Source: Candidatus Woesearchaeota archaeon
Lineage (GTDB): Archaea > Nanobdellota > Nanobdellia > Woesearchaeales > UBA10216
Length of the DNA stretch: 12,021 nt
Assembly (NCBI GenBank): GCA_023269295.1
Contig: JAHFTU010000032.1
Span: 1-12,021, forward strand
Direction: 5' to 3'
Shown here: one piece after another, positions 5,085 through 11,755 of the stretch
Position numbering within the stretch: position 1 is the stretch's first letter
Layout: every line of letters begins with the position of its first letter
Translations under genes and position numbers: made by a program
The notes under the pieces: generated by a model
Told to the model about the DNA's origin: nothing
The model's database searches: none
What the model saw: only the letters and a program-made list of their open reading frames with translations

Positions 5085-5573
5085 AAAATTGAGATATTGA
5101 TAAAGGAAGGGAAGGTTGCGAGAATAAATGAGTTGGAACTGCCCAGATACATAAATTTCTTTGAAAACTCTTACAAGGAGAACCTTGAGCATAGTACGGC
5201 AGTGATGGTAACATATCCTCGCTGGAGTATAATTTCAGGCTATTATGCGATGCATGACATAACCAAGCTGCTTCTTGCTAAGAATTTTTCCCTTAAAATA
5301 GAGCTTGAGGTTCATGCTACAACTATTAAAGTTCTGGCAGAGCTCATCAAAAATGCCGAGTTGCTGCGGCTCATAGAAGCAGGTTACAACGAATTCATCA
5401 CGCTTGCCAACGATTTGGCTACTGCAAAGAAAGAGAGGGTAAAGGCCCAATACTACACTGGCACAAAATTCATGAAGGAGGAATACGGAAAACGCGCCTC
5501 TGAATTTATCTCAGAAGTTGTTGCTACGTATGTTGAAAAAATTAACCTTTTGTTGGGTGGAAAAAATGATTAG
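5079..5573 (+). CDS. HEPN-domain protein, probable toxin partner of a nucleotidyltransferase
   Basis: This 164-residue, mostly helical protein carries the HEPN core signature WSIISGYYAMHDITKLLLAK (49-68) followed by EVHATTIKVLAELIK, as in HEPN partners of minimal nucleotidyltransferases (COG1895/COG2250-like). The C-terminal helix EFISEVVATYVEKINLLL completes the four-helix bundle. Many HEPN toxins are RNases using R-x4-6-H; I do not find that motif. The nearest is R120-VKAQ-YY in the position of the family's R..DY element, so catalysis is uncertain. Transcription should be leaderless from the TATA at 5046-5058 and controlled by the flanking palindromes. It overlaps the next gene by 8 nt, as expected for a coupled pair. 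Toxin role is inferred from the neighbour. Confidence 0.78.
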   Translation: MVKIEILIKEGKVARINELELPRYINFFENSYKENLEHSTAVMVTYPRWSIISGYYAMHDITKLLLAKNFSLKIELEVHATTIKVLAELIKNAELLRLIEAGYNEFITLANDLATAKKERVKAQYYTGTKFMKEEYGKRASEFISEVVATYVEKINLLLGGKND

Positions 5574-6132
5574 CCCTGTTCTTAACCAAGATGCTTTCAA
5601 GCTTCTTACAGTGTTTTCACTCTCTCCAGGCTCCCGTTTCAAAAGGAAGGAGCTTAAGGAGCTTACACGGCTTAACAACGTGCCTCTGGATAAGGCACTG
5701 CTTAGGCTGGTCAGTTCAGGCGTGCTTAGTAAGAGAGGAACCTACTCAGTGAACATGGAGAGCGAGTGGGCAGAAACCCTTATTGGGCTATGCGCAAAGC
5801 AGCATACGCAACTGAGGCGAATACCGCTTAAGGTTTATTTCATCATTGCAGACTTTGTTTTTCAGGCGTCTTCTTTTAATGGCATTGAACTTTACCTTTT
5901 TGGTTCCTACTCAAAGCTTGTTTTTAGCGAAAAATCTGACATTGATGTAGCGGTGCTCACTTTGCAAAACACCAAAGCAGTAAAAGGCCTGCTTTTAGCT
6001 CTGGCAGAAAAGTTAGGCAAAAGCTATGGCAAAGAGGTACAGCTCCACTTTTTTGACAAGAAAAGTTTTTACAGCAGCAAAAAAGACCCCTTGGTGAGTG
6101 AAATCCTCAAGAACGGCGTACTCCTCATCTAA
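5566..6132 (+). CDS. winged-helix / minimal nucleotidyltransferase fusion, probable antitoxin and repressor
   Basis: This 188-residue protein has two parts. Residues ~8-64 look like a winged helix-turn-helix: an AFKLLTVFSLSPGSRF helix and turn, an ELKELTRLNNVPLDKALLRL helix pair, and a GVLSKRGTYSV wing. Residues ~105-188 are a pol-beta-like nucleotidyltransferase: ELYLFGSYSKLVFSEKSDID holds G113-S114 and the metal-binding D125-x-D127, and EVQLHFFD follows. In known MNT/HEPN pairs such a protein AMPylates or binds the HEPN toxin to silence it. Here the N-terminal domain could bind the two palindromes and repress the operon. The ATG at 5566 is chosen because GGGTGG at 5555-5560 is a good Shine-Dalgarno 5 nt upstream; a longer frame from 5518 has no such support. 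The 3' end overlaps the convergent nadK stop by 3 nt. Confidence 0.8.
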   Translation: MISPVLNQDAFKLLTVFSLSPGSRFKRKELKELTRLNNVPLDKALLRLVSSGVLSKRGTYSVNMESEWAETLIGLCAKQHTQLRRIPLKVYFIIADFVFQASSFNGIELYLFGSYSKLVFSEKSDIDVAVLTLQNTKAVKGLLLALAEKLGKSYGKEVQLHFFDKKSFYSSKKDPLVSEILKNGVLLI

Positions 6133-6920
6133 AAACAAATCAAATTCAGCGGCTGTTTCGCAGCCCTGACAACAAGCTTGTCCCCGTTTTTGAACTCAAA
6201 CTCTTTCTTGTATGAGTCTATGACGACAACGCCCTTGTGCTTTTCCCATATGCTTGAGATCAGTGTTACGCTCTGGCTGCTGTTAAGGACTCCTTTAGTC
6301 ATTTTTGGCTTTGTAAGCCTTCCAATATAAGGCTCTCTCACAACATACTCAATTTTTTTGGCTGTTAGTGGCAGTGTTTTTCCGCCTGCGCTCCTTACCC
6401 ATGCATGGCTGCCTGCTGGCGTTGCTATTAGGATTCCTGAGCTTTTTTGCTCTTCCTTTTTATTGGCAATTGCCAGCGTGTATCTTGAGACGTGGTAAGC
6501 TTCTTGGCTTCCGGCATAAATCTCGTTAAGTGCCTTGAACGGCAGTTTTCTTCCGTTTAGGCTAGCTTCAAGCCGCATCAGTCTGGTTATTTTATACTTG
6601 CCTGCAGCCAAAAGCCTTATCTTTTGATCAGCATCTTTGCTTGTGGCTCTCGCAAAGAATGCCTCATTCTTGTCTGTGCTTGAGCTGATGTGAAGAACAG
6701 GCGTGTCTTCTACGAAGTGTGATGCCCTAAGGAGCGTCCCGTCACCTCCAACCACAATGACGGCATCAGCACTCCTCACTCCCTCTTGTATGGCTGATTC
6801 CTTCTCTCTTATAACGTAAGAAGCAGCTATCTTGCTTTTTTGCAGTGCTTTTTTTACAACGGCTAGCGCTCCATAGTTCTGTGAATAATATACGACCAGC
6901 GCTTTTTTTATCTTTTTCAT
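6129..6920 (-). CDS. nadK: NAD(+) kinase
   Basis: This 263-residue enzyme phosphorylates NAD+ to NADP+ in the cytosol using ATP or polyphosphate. ADAVIVVGGDGTLLRASHF (51-69) holds the GGDG motif with catalytic D60. LNEIYAG (131-137) is the conserved N-E motif. GILIATPAGSHAWVRSAGG (162-180) matches the usual T-P-x-G-S-x-A-x-x-x-S-A-G-G nucleotide loop, with His-Ala-Trp where T-A-Y is common. After GGDGT the usual V-L-G-I-N-x-G-x-L-G-F-L loop is replaced by PVLHISSSTDKNEAFFA, so this is a divergent branch. It follows leuS by 11 nt without a separate promoter, so the two are co-transcribed. The ATG start has no clear Shine-Dalgarno, but the KKALVVYY strand right after it fits the family. Confidence 0.86.
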   Translation of the reverse strand: MKKIKKALVVYYSQNYGALAVVKKALQKSKIAASYVIREKESAIQEGVRSADAVIVVGGDGTLLRASHFVEDTPVLHISSSTDKNEAFFARATSKDADQKIRLLAAGKYKITRLMRLEASLNGRKLPFKALNEIYAGSQEAYHVSRYTLAIANKKEEQKSSGILIATPAGSHAWVRSAGGKTLPLTAKKIEYVVREPYIGRLTKPKMTKGVLNSSQSVTLISSIWEKHKGVVVIDSYKKEFEFKNGDKLVVRAAKQPLNLICF

Positions 6921-6931
6921 CTTACAATCAG

Positions 6932-9640
6932 CTATTTTACTATTATTGCAGGCTTGCCTGGCATGGCCTGCTTTGCCTTCTGCTCTTTTGACCTCTCAGC
7001 TGTTTCTATTACAACCATGGCTTTGTATTCTTCTTTTATCAGCTCTTTTACCGACTCATAAGCTTCCAATTCCTTTTCCTTGCCAATTAGTATCTCTGGC
7101 AGCTTCCCCGGGTCCTTTAATATCATTTGGACTATTTTGGCTACGTCCTGGCCATAGGTCTTCAGGTCTTTCTCGCTGAGGCAGGTGTTTATCAGCGCTC
7201 TCATGTCTCTTGTTTTCTTTATTTCCTCTTTAAGTATCTTAAACAGCTCGTATTTCCAGCTTGGCGCAACTACGAGAGTGACTTCTTTCGGGCTTTCTAT
7301 CCCCGCAAGCTTCAGCACAGTTTCAAAATCAGACAATATGTCATGAATAAGCTTCTCTGCAGCCTCGGCTTCTTTGTCTATCTTCTCCTCTTCGTATTCT
7401 GGCCATTGCTGGGTTGAGGCAAAGCCTTTATTTTTCTGCAGCCCCCACAATTCTTCAGCGAGGTGTGGCGCAAAGGGAGACACCAGTAATGTAAGGTTAT
7501 TGAGTGCTTCTTTGTAAACTTCTTTGTTAACCTTGTCATCGCTGTATTTTGAGAGCAAATTCACAAGCTCTATTATTGCCCCGATTGCAGCGTTGAGCTT
7601 GAATTCCTCCACCAGTTCTGTCACTTTCTTTATGGTTGAGTGTGTCTTGCTCAGAATATGCTTGTCTTTTGAAGAGAGCTCTTTGCTGCTGCCATAACTT
7701 ACTTTTTTTGTTGCCAGTGAATAAATTTTTCGCAGCAGCCTGAAGCTTCCTTCCACTCCCTTGTCAGACCACTCAAGCTCCTTCTCAGGCATTGCCATGA
7801 AGAGTATGAATAATCTAGCAGTGTCCGGCCCGTATTTCTCGATTATGACCCTGGGGTCAACAACATTCCCCCTGCTTTTACTCATCACATAGCCATCCTT
7901 GAGCACCATCCCCTGGCAAAGTAGGTTGCTGAATGGCTCATCAACATCCACAAGCTTCAAGTCCCTGAGAACTTTTGTAAAGAACCTTGCGTAAAGCAGG
8001 TGCATGACAGCGTGCTCTATCCCTCCAATGTATTGGTCAACAGGCAGCCAGTATTCTGCTGCTTTCTTGTCAAACGGCGCCTTGTTTTCCTTGTTGCTGC
8101 AATATCTTAGGAAGTACCAGCTGCTGTCAACAAAAGTGTCCATAGTATCAGTTTCCCTTTTGGCGGCAGTCCCGCATTTTGGGCATTTTGCATTGGCAAA
8201 CTCAGCGCACCTGTCAAGCGGGTTTCCTTCTCCTGTAAACTTGACTTTCTCTGGCTCTGGAAGCACAATTGGCAGGTCCTTTTCATGGACAGGCACTGTG
8301 CCGCACTTTTTGCAGTAAATAATTGGGATAGGCGTGCCCCAGTACCTCTGCCTTGAGATAAGCCAGTCGCGGAGCTTGTAATTTGTGACTTTTTTGGCAT
8401 CCTTGTTCTTTACAAGCCATTCTGCAATCTTTGGCAGAGCTTCAGAATTGGTAAGGCCGTTGAATTGCCCAGAATTAATCATCAGGCCGTCTTCAGTGTA
8501 AGCCTCTGCCAGTTGGCTCACGTCAAAGTTCGGCTTGTCGGCCGGCCTTATTACAACTTTGAGCCGTATGCCGTATTTTTTTGCAAATTTGAAGTCCCTT
8601 TTGTCGTGAGCATCGCACATTACAGCTCCGGTTCCGTACTCCATTACTGCAAAATTGGCAACCCAGATCGGTATTTTTTCCTTTGAGGCGGGGTTTACCG
8701 CATAGCGGCCGGTGAATACACCTTTTTTCTCCTTCTCCTCATTGAGCCTGTCGATTGTGCTCTCATGCAGTGCTGCCTTAACAAATTCTGCAACTTCTTT
8801 CTCGTACTTTGTGCCCTTTGTAAGCTCGCCAATGAAGGGGTGTTCCGGAGCCAGCACAACAAACGTAACTGAAAATATTGTGTCTGCCCTTGTTGTGAAA
8901 GTCGGCACTGTTTTTTTCATTCCTTCAACAGGGAAGGTTATCTCAACGCCCTGGCTCTTTCCAATCCAGTTCTTCTGCATTATTTTGACGCGCTCAGGCC
9001 AGTTCCCGAGCTTGTCCAAGTCAGCAAGCAGCTGGTCTGCATAGGCTGTTATTTTCAGGAACCACTGCTCAAGCTCTTTCTGCTCCACCTGGCTGTGGCA
9101 TCTCCAGCACGTTCCCTCGTGTACCTGCTCATTAGCCAGCACTGTCCTGCAGCTCGGGCACCAATTTGCCGCTGCCTTTTTCTTGTATGCAAGGCCTTTC
9201 TCAAGCATTTTCAGGAATATCCACTGGTTCCATCTGTAATATTCTGGATAGTGCGATGCTATTTCCCTATCCCAATCGTAACTAAGCCCGAGCAGTTTCT
9301 GTTGGCTTTTCATTAAAGCTATGTTAGCTTCTGTCCATTTTTTTGGATTAATATGTCTCTTTATGGCAGCGTTTTCTGCCGGAAGCCCGAAAGAATCATA
9401 ACCCATGGGGTGCAGAACATTAAAGCCTCGCATAATTTTATATCTGGCATAAGCATCTGTGATGGCATAGTTCCTCACGTGGCCCATATGGATGCCCTCT
9501 CCTGAGGGATAGGGATACATCGCTAAAATGTACGCCTTCTTTTTCTTAGAATCTTCCTTTGCCTTGAATATTTTGGCTTCTGCCCACTTCTTTTGCCACT
9601 TCTGCGCTATCTTGTTAAAGTCTATATCAGCATCTGACAT
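6932..9640 (-). CDS. leuS: leucyl-tRNA synthetase, bacterial type
   Basis: This 902-residue class I synthetase charges tRNA-Leu. MYPYPSGEGIHMGHVRNYA (41-59) holds the HIGH motif as HMGH. A first zinc ribbon is CPSC (161-164) with CWRC (178-181). The editing domain spans ~225-420, with TFTTRADTIFSVTFVVLAPE (247-266) and GTGAVMCDAHDKRDF (336-350); D346 is the likely editing aspartate. A second zinc ribbon, CKKC (443-446) and CPKCG (486-490), is inserted before the active-site half. VMSKSRGN (585-592) is the KMSKS loop. The order, with editing insertion after the zinc ribbon, and the motifs are those of bacterial LeuRS, not the archaeal/eukaryotic form. The C-terminal anticodon/RNA-binding regions follow 640. 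A TATA box 29 nt before the ATG suggests a nearly leaderless mRNA. Confidence 0.96.
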   Translation of the reverse strand: MSDADIDFNKIAQKWQKKWAEAKIFKAKEDSKKKKAYILAMYPYPSGEGIHMGHVRNYAITDAYARYKIMRGFNVLHPMGYDSFGLPAENAAIKRHINPKKWTEANIALMKSQQKLLGLSYDWDREIASHYPEYYRWNQWIFLKMLEKGLAYKKKAAANWCPSCRTVLANEQVHEGTCWRCHSQVEQKELEQWFLKITAYADQLLADLDKLGNWPERVKIMQKNWIGKSQGVEITFPVEGMKKTVPTFTTRADTIFSVTFVVLAPEHPFIGELTKGTKYEKEVAEFVKAALHESTIDRLNEEKEKKGVFTGRYAVNPASKEKIPIWVANFAVMEYGTGAVMCDAHDKRDFKFAKKYGIRLKVVIRPADKPNFDVSQLAEAYTEDGLMINSGQFNGLTNSEALPKIAEWLVKNKDAKKVTNYKLRDWLISRQRYWGTPIPIIYCKKCGTVPVHEKDLPIVLPEPEKVKFTGEGNPLDRCAEFANAKCPKCGTAAKRETDTMDTFVDSSWYFLRYCSNKENKAPFDKKAAEYWLPVDQYIGGIEHAVMHLLYARFFTKVLRDLKLVDVDEPFSNLLCQGMVLKDGYVMSKSRGNVVDPRVIIEKYGPDTARLFILFMAMPEKELEWSDKGVEGSFRLLRKIYSLATKKVSYGSSKELSSKDKHILSKTHSTIKKVTELVEEFKLNAAIGAIIELVNLLSKYSDDKVNKEVYKEALNNLTLLVSPFAPHLAEELWGLQKNKGFASTQQWPEYEEEKIDKEAEAAEKLIHDILSDFETVLKLAGIESPKEVTLVVAPSWKYELFKILKEEIKKTRDMRALINTCLSEKDLKTYGQDVAKIVQMILKDPGKLPEILIGKEKELEAYESVKELIKEEYKAMVVIETAERSKEQKAKQAMPGKPAIIVK

Positions 9641-9664
9641 AAGCTTTCTAAGAAAGGAGGAGTG

Positions 9665-9673
9665 TTTTTAAAG
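9665..9673 (-). promoter_or_regulatory. TATA box for leuS-nadK
   Basis: On the minus strand CTTTAAAAA is centred ~29 nt before the leuS ATG at 9640. Between box and start lies the palindrome CTTTCTAAGAAAG (9644-9656), over the predicted transcription start. The minus strand has CTCCTCC here, the complement of a Shine-Dalgarno, so it cannot serve as one. Confidence 0.5.
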
Positions 9674-9678
9674 TTTGC

Positions 9679-10182
9679 TCAAGCAACAACTTTGATTGCG
9701 TTGTATAGAACTCTGGCGGCTTTTTCCGCCGTAGCAAGGGCAATTTGTGGCGGTCCATACACAGAAATCCCGAACATGTTTTTAATTGCTGCCACTACCG
9801 CTTTTGCTTCTTCTCTGTTTGAGGCATCTCTTTCAGCCAGTAGGGTGGCTTCTTCTAGCCCGGACTTTTCCCACCTTTCGTCAAAACCGCCATTCCAATA
9901 GCTGTTATTGGGGTCAAAATAAACCCCCCACTCTTCTGAAACGGGAAGATATGTAAGGTATGACGGCTTGTCGGTGTAAGTTACAATCTCACCAAGCATG
10001 TAGCGCTCTGGTTTCCCGATTTTTGGAATGTGTACGGTCAATCTAGCGATACGGCCGCTCTCGCCTACGCTTCGCGTGGTAAACCTTTCTTCATTTTCCT
10101 CAGTGAGCGCCTGCAGCGCCCTAGCCATTAGCGGTTCTGTAAATTCTTCCGCTGTATCTTCCAAAAGGGCTAAGTTTGACAT
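9679..10182 (-). CDS. hypothetical protein downstream of rpo10
   Basis: This 167-residue acidic protein is not recognised. The N-terminal ~40 residues are helical and Glu-rich (LLEDTAEEFTEPL). A central mixed region contains SGRIARLTVHIPKIGKPERY, then an aromatic segment WGVYFDPNNSYWNGGFDERW (88-107 from the longer start). The C-terminus is alanine-rich helix (EEAKAVVAAIKN, IALATAEKAARVLYNAI). There is no signal peptide or membrane segment, so it is cytosolic. ATG at 10182 is preferred because GGCGTGA is 5 nt upstream; a GTG at 10191 overlapping the rpo10 stop would give 170 residues. It is the last gene of the ribosomal/polymerase cluster, where archaea often have rpoK, eno or rps2. Conservation elsewhere is unknown to me. 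Confidence 0.7.
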   Translation of the reverse strand: MSNLALLEDTAEEFTEPLMARALQALTEENEERFTTRSVGESGRIARLTVHIPKIGKPERYMLGEIVTYTDKPSYLTYLPVSEEWGVYFDPNNSYWNGGFDERWEKSGLEEATLLAERDASNREEAKAVVAAIKNMFGISVYGPPQIALATAEKAARVLYNAIKVVA

Positions 10183-10187
10183 TTTTC

Positions 10188-10385
10188 TCACGCCTTCCTA
10201 AACTCCCCAGCCAAATCCATGAGGTCGATATGGCCGAGGAACAGCGCCCTGCAGCAGTACCTGTCGAGACCAAGCTCATCCATTACCTTCTTGCGGTCTT
10301 CGCCTTTGGCTATTCTTTCATTGAATTCTGCCCATAAGTGGGCAACTGGCTTTCCGCATGCGTAGCATCTGATTGGTATTATCAT
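10188..10385 (-). CDS. rpoN: DNA-directed RNA polymerase subunit Rpo10 (RpoN)
   Basis: This 65-residue zinc-binding subunit corresponds to eukaryotic Rpb10 and sits in the Rpo3-Rpo11 assembly platform. MIIPIRCYACGKPVAHLW carries the first Cys pair (CYAC), and LDRYCCRALFLGHIDLMD carries the adjacent Cys pair (CC) that completes the zinc site. Length and both motifs match the family. The ATG at 10385 begins exactly at the conserved MIIPIRC. AGGTGA at 10392-10397, overlapping the uS9 stop, lies 6 nt upstream as a strong ribosome binding site. An upstream TTG at 10391 would add two residues but is too close to that site. The gene follows uS9 directly, the standard archaeal order. Confidence 0.95.
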   Translation of the reverse strand: MIIPIRCYACGKPVAHLWAEFNERIAKGEDRKKVMDELGLDRYCCRALFLGHIDLMDLAGEFRKA

Positions 10386-10391
10386 TTTCAA

Positions 10392-10802
10392 TCACCTGTA
10401 CGATTTCTGTGTGGCCGCCCTGGCTTTTCCGTGCCTGTTCGGCTTCCTGACTTCCTTCCTTCTGACGTCTGCGACAAGCAGGTGCCTGTCGTAATCAAGA
10501 TAAGCCTTTTCAAGCTTTTTGTCCTTGAGGAATGCCACCATGCCTTTTGCCATTGCGAGCCTTGCAGCTTCTGCCTGGCCCATGATTCCCCCTCCCCGTA
10601 CTTCAACATTAACATCAACCTTTGAGGCATTATCTCCTGCAAGGAGCAGTGGCTCCTGCAGTTTCATCCTGGCCATTTGCGGCTCATAGTAGTCAAGCAG
10701 CTTGTTGTTCACTGTTACTTTTCCGGTGCCAGCCCTCACCACTGCCCTAGCAATGGCGCTCTTTCTTTTTCCTGAAGCTACAATCACTTTGTTCGTTGTC
10801 AT
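10392..10802 (-). CDS. rps9: small-subunit ribosomal protein uS9
   Basis: This 136-residue protein of the 30S head contacts tRNA in the P site through its basic C-terminal tail. VIVASGKRKSAIARAVVRAGTG near the N-terminus, VEVRGGGIMGQAEAARLAMAKG in the middle (67-88) and the tail RRKEVRKPNRHGKARAATQKSYR are diagnostic, ending in the conserved S/K-Y/F-R. Length agrees with archaeal uS9 (~130-135). The ATG lies 4 nt after the uL13 stop, so it is co-translated or reinitiated; the weak upstream AAAGGGT lies in the end of uL13. Confidence 0.96.
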   Translation of the reverse strand: MTTNKVIVASGKRKSAIARAVVRAGTGKVTVNNKLLDYYEPQMARMKLQEPLLLAGDNASKVDVNVEVRGGGIMGQAEAARLAMAKGMVAFLKDKKLEKAYLDYDRHLLVADVRRKEVRKPNRHGKARAATQKSYR

Positions 10803-10806
10803 TTTT

Positions 10807-11319
10807 TTACCCTTTTGCCACTACAGCTTCCTGCATTCTGTGGCCAAGATGCTTGCATAATTCGTTGACTGTGATGTATGATGCTTTCTTAATCCTTTCA
10901 GCGCTTGCTTCAGGCAGTGTCTTTGCGTCTTCAGCTTTTACGCCCGAAGGAATCCCAACAAAGCACTGTATTCTCTCATACGCTGCCCTTCCCTTAGGCT
11001 TTTTCCTGGGCAGCATGCCCCTTATCGTCCTTCTGACGAGCATGTCCGGCCTTCTTGGGAAATACGGGCCCTGGTTCACCTGCCCTATCTCGAATTTTGC
11101 GGCATAACTGTCTTTTATCTGCTTCTTGTTTCCTGTGACAACCGCTTTTTCGCAGTTGATGACTGTGACTGTGCCGCCATTCAGCGCCTGCTTTGCTGCT
11201 TTGGCAGCCATCCTTCCAAGCACAAGGTTTGTTGCGTCAATCACAACTGTTTTTGCAGACGCAGCTTCATCCTTACCCTTTCCTTTTTGTTCCTTTATTG
11301 CCGCTTCCATTTTTATCAT
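10807..11319 (-). CDS. rpl13: large-subunit ribosomal protein uL13
   Basis: This 170-residue protein binds 23S rRNA early in 50S assembly. KTVVIDATNLVLGRMAAKAA (24-43), the INCEKAVVTGNKK strand, and RRTIRGMLPRKKPKGRAAYE followed by RIQCFVGIP are typical. The first ~23 residues (MIKMEAAIKEQKGKGKDEAA and following) are a charged extension not usual for archaeal uL13, which normally starts close to the V-I-D-A strand. The ATG at 11319 overlaps the eL18 stop by 4 nt (ATGA). A second ATG at 11310, with GGATGAT upstream, is an equally possible start and would give 167 residues. A still longer frame from 11433 lies inside eL18 and is unsupported. Confidence 0.93.
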   Translation of the reverse strand: MIKMEAAIKEQKGKGKDEAASAKTVVIDATNLVLGRMAAKAAKQALNGGTVTVINCEKAVVTGNKKQIKDSYAAKFEIGQVNQGPYFPRRPDMLVRRTIRGMLPRKKPKGRAAYERIQCFVGIPSGVKAEDAKTLPEASAERIKKASYITVNELCKHLGHRMQEAVVAKG

Positions 11320-11684
11320 CCGATTATCCTTACTGCTGTCTCCTTGACTCCGTTCTTGAGGAGGTCGTTGAATGTTATTGCCTTGGCATTGGCCTTTGCT
11401 ATCTTGTCCATTGCCTGCTGCGAGAATTTCCATGCTGCGATTGTGACGCTCTGGTTGAGTTCTCCTGAAGCAAGCACTTTTCCAGGCACAACTACGAGTT
11501 CGCCTTTCTTTGCATACCTGCTTATTTTTGAGAGGTTGACTTCCCTTCGCTGCCTTGTGGGCTTCTCAAGGTCCTCGGCTATTCTTTCAAATATCGGGAT
11601 GTTCTCTGCATATGCCTTCTTTCTGAGCTCGCCTATCAGGTTCTTCAGGCTTATGTTTGTTGGTCCGGTTCTCATTTTCTTCAT
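11316..11684 (-). CDS. rpl18e: large-subunit ribosomal protein eL18 (L18e)
   Basis: This 122-residue protein, present in archaea and eukaryotes, is related in fold to bacterial L15. TGPTNISLKNLIGELRKKA at the N-terminus, REVNLSKISRYAKKGELVVV (47-66), PGKVLASGELNQSVTIAAWK (68-87) and the closing KNGVKETAVRIIG are characteristic. Length is normal. The first ATG (11684) gives MKKMRTG; a second ATG at 11675 starts at MRTGPTN and cannot be excluded, as neither has a clear Shine-Dalgarno. The gene follows tRNA-Leu and an 11-bp hairpin rather than rpo3 directly, and it overlaps uL13 by 4 nt. Confidence 0.95.
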   Translation of the reverse strand: MKKMRTGPTNISLKNLIGELRKKAYAENIPIFERIAEDLEKPTRQRREVNLSKISRYAKKGELVVVPGKVLASGELNQSVTIAAWKFSQQAMDKIAKANAKAITFNDLLKNGVKETAVRIIG

Positions 11685-11730
11685 TTCGTTTCTTGGTCGA
11701 CCTTTCTCTTAGGATATTCGTTTTCTTGAT

Positions 11731-11755
11731 TGACCTTCTTTTGTAAAGAAGGTCA
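11731..11755. repeat. perfect 11-bp inverted repeat abutting the tRNA 3' end
   Basis: TGACCTTCTTT (11731-11741) and AAAGAAGGTCA (11745-11755) are exact complements with a 3-nt loop. The repeat ends on the base next to tRNA nucleotide 73. In the minus-strand transcript it forms a hairpin between tRNA and eL18. No T-run follows it, so it is not a classic terminator. It may mark a processing point or stabilise the downstream mRNA. Confidence 0.7.

Noticed and set aside
4716..5192. Open frames on both strands across 4716-5192
   Set aside because: They lie over the SRP RNA and its terminator; the conserved RNA core and helix 1 explain the region, and the translations resemble no protein.
5518..5565. 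Longer start for the winged-helix/nucleotidyltransferase gene
   Set aside because: It would add 16 residues inside the HEPN gene without a ribosome binding site, while ATG 5566 has GGGTGG at ideal spacing.
7127..9316. Several plus-strand frames of 70-110 codons opposite leuS
   Set aside because: They are antisense to a well-conserved synthetase, with no promoter or recognisable domains.
9654..9661. GGAGGAG on the plus strand near leuS
   Set aside because: It looks like a Shine-Dalgarno but no plus-strand gene starts after it; on the leuS strand it is the complement and cannot act.
10064..10080. GCCTACGC word resembling the palindromes at 65-100
   Set aside because: Only 7-8 bases are shared and the word is part of the hypothetical gene's codons; not enough to call a dispersed repeat.
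10388..10642. Minus-strand frame of 84 codons overlapping uS9, and the plus-strand frame opposite it
   Set aside because: Both are shadows of uS9, whose sequence is unmistakable.
11320..11433. Longer start for uL13 inside eL18
   Set aside because: The added 38 residues are out-of-frame eL18 sequence; ATG 11319 overlaps the eL18 stop in the usual way.
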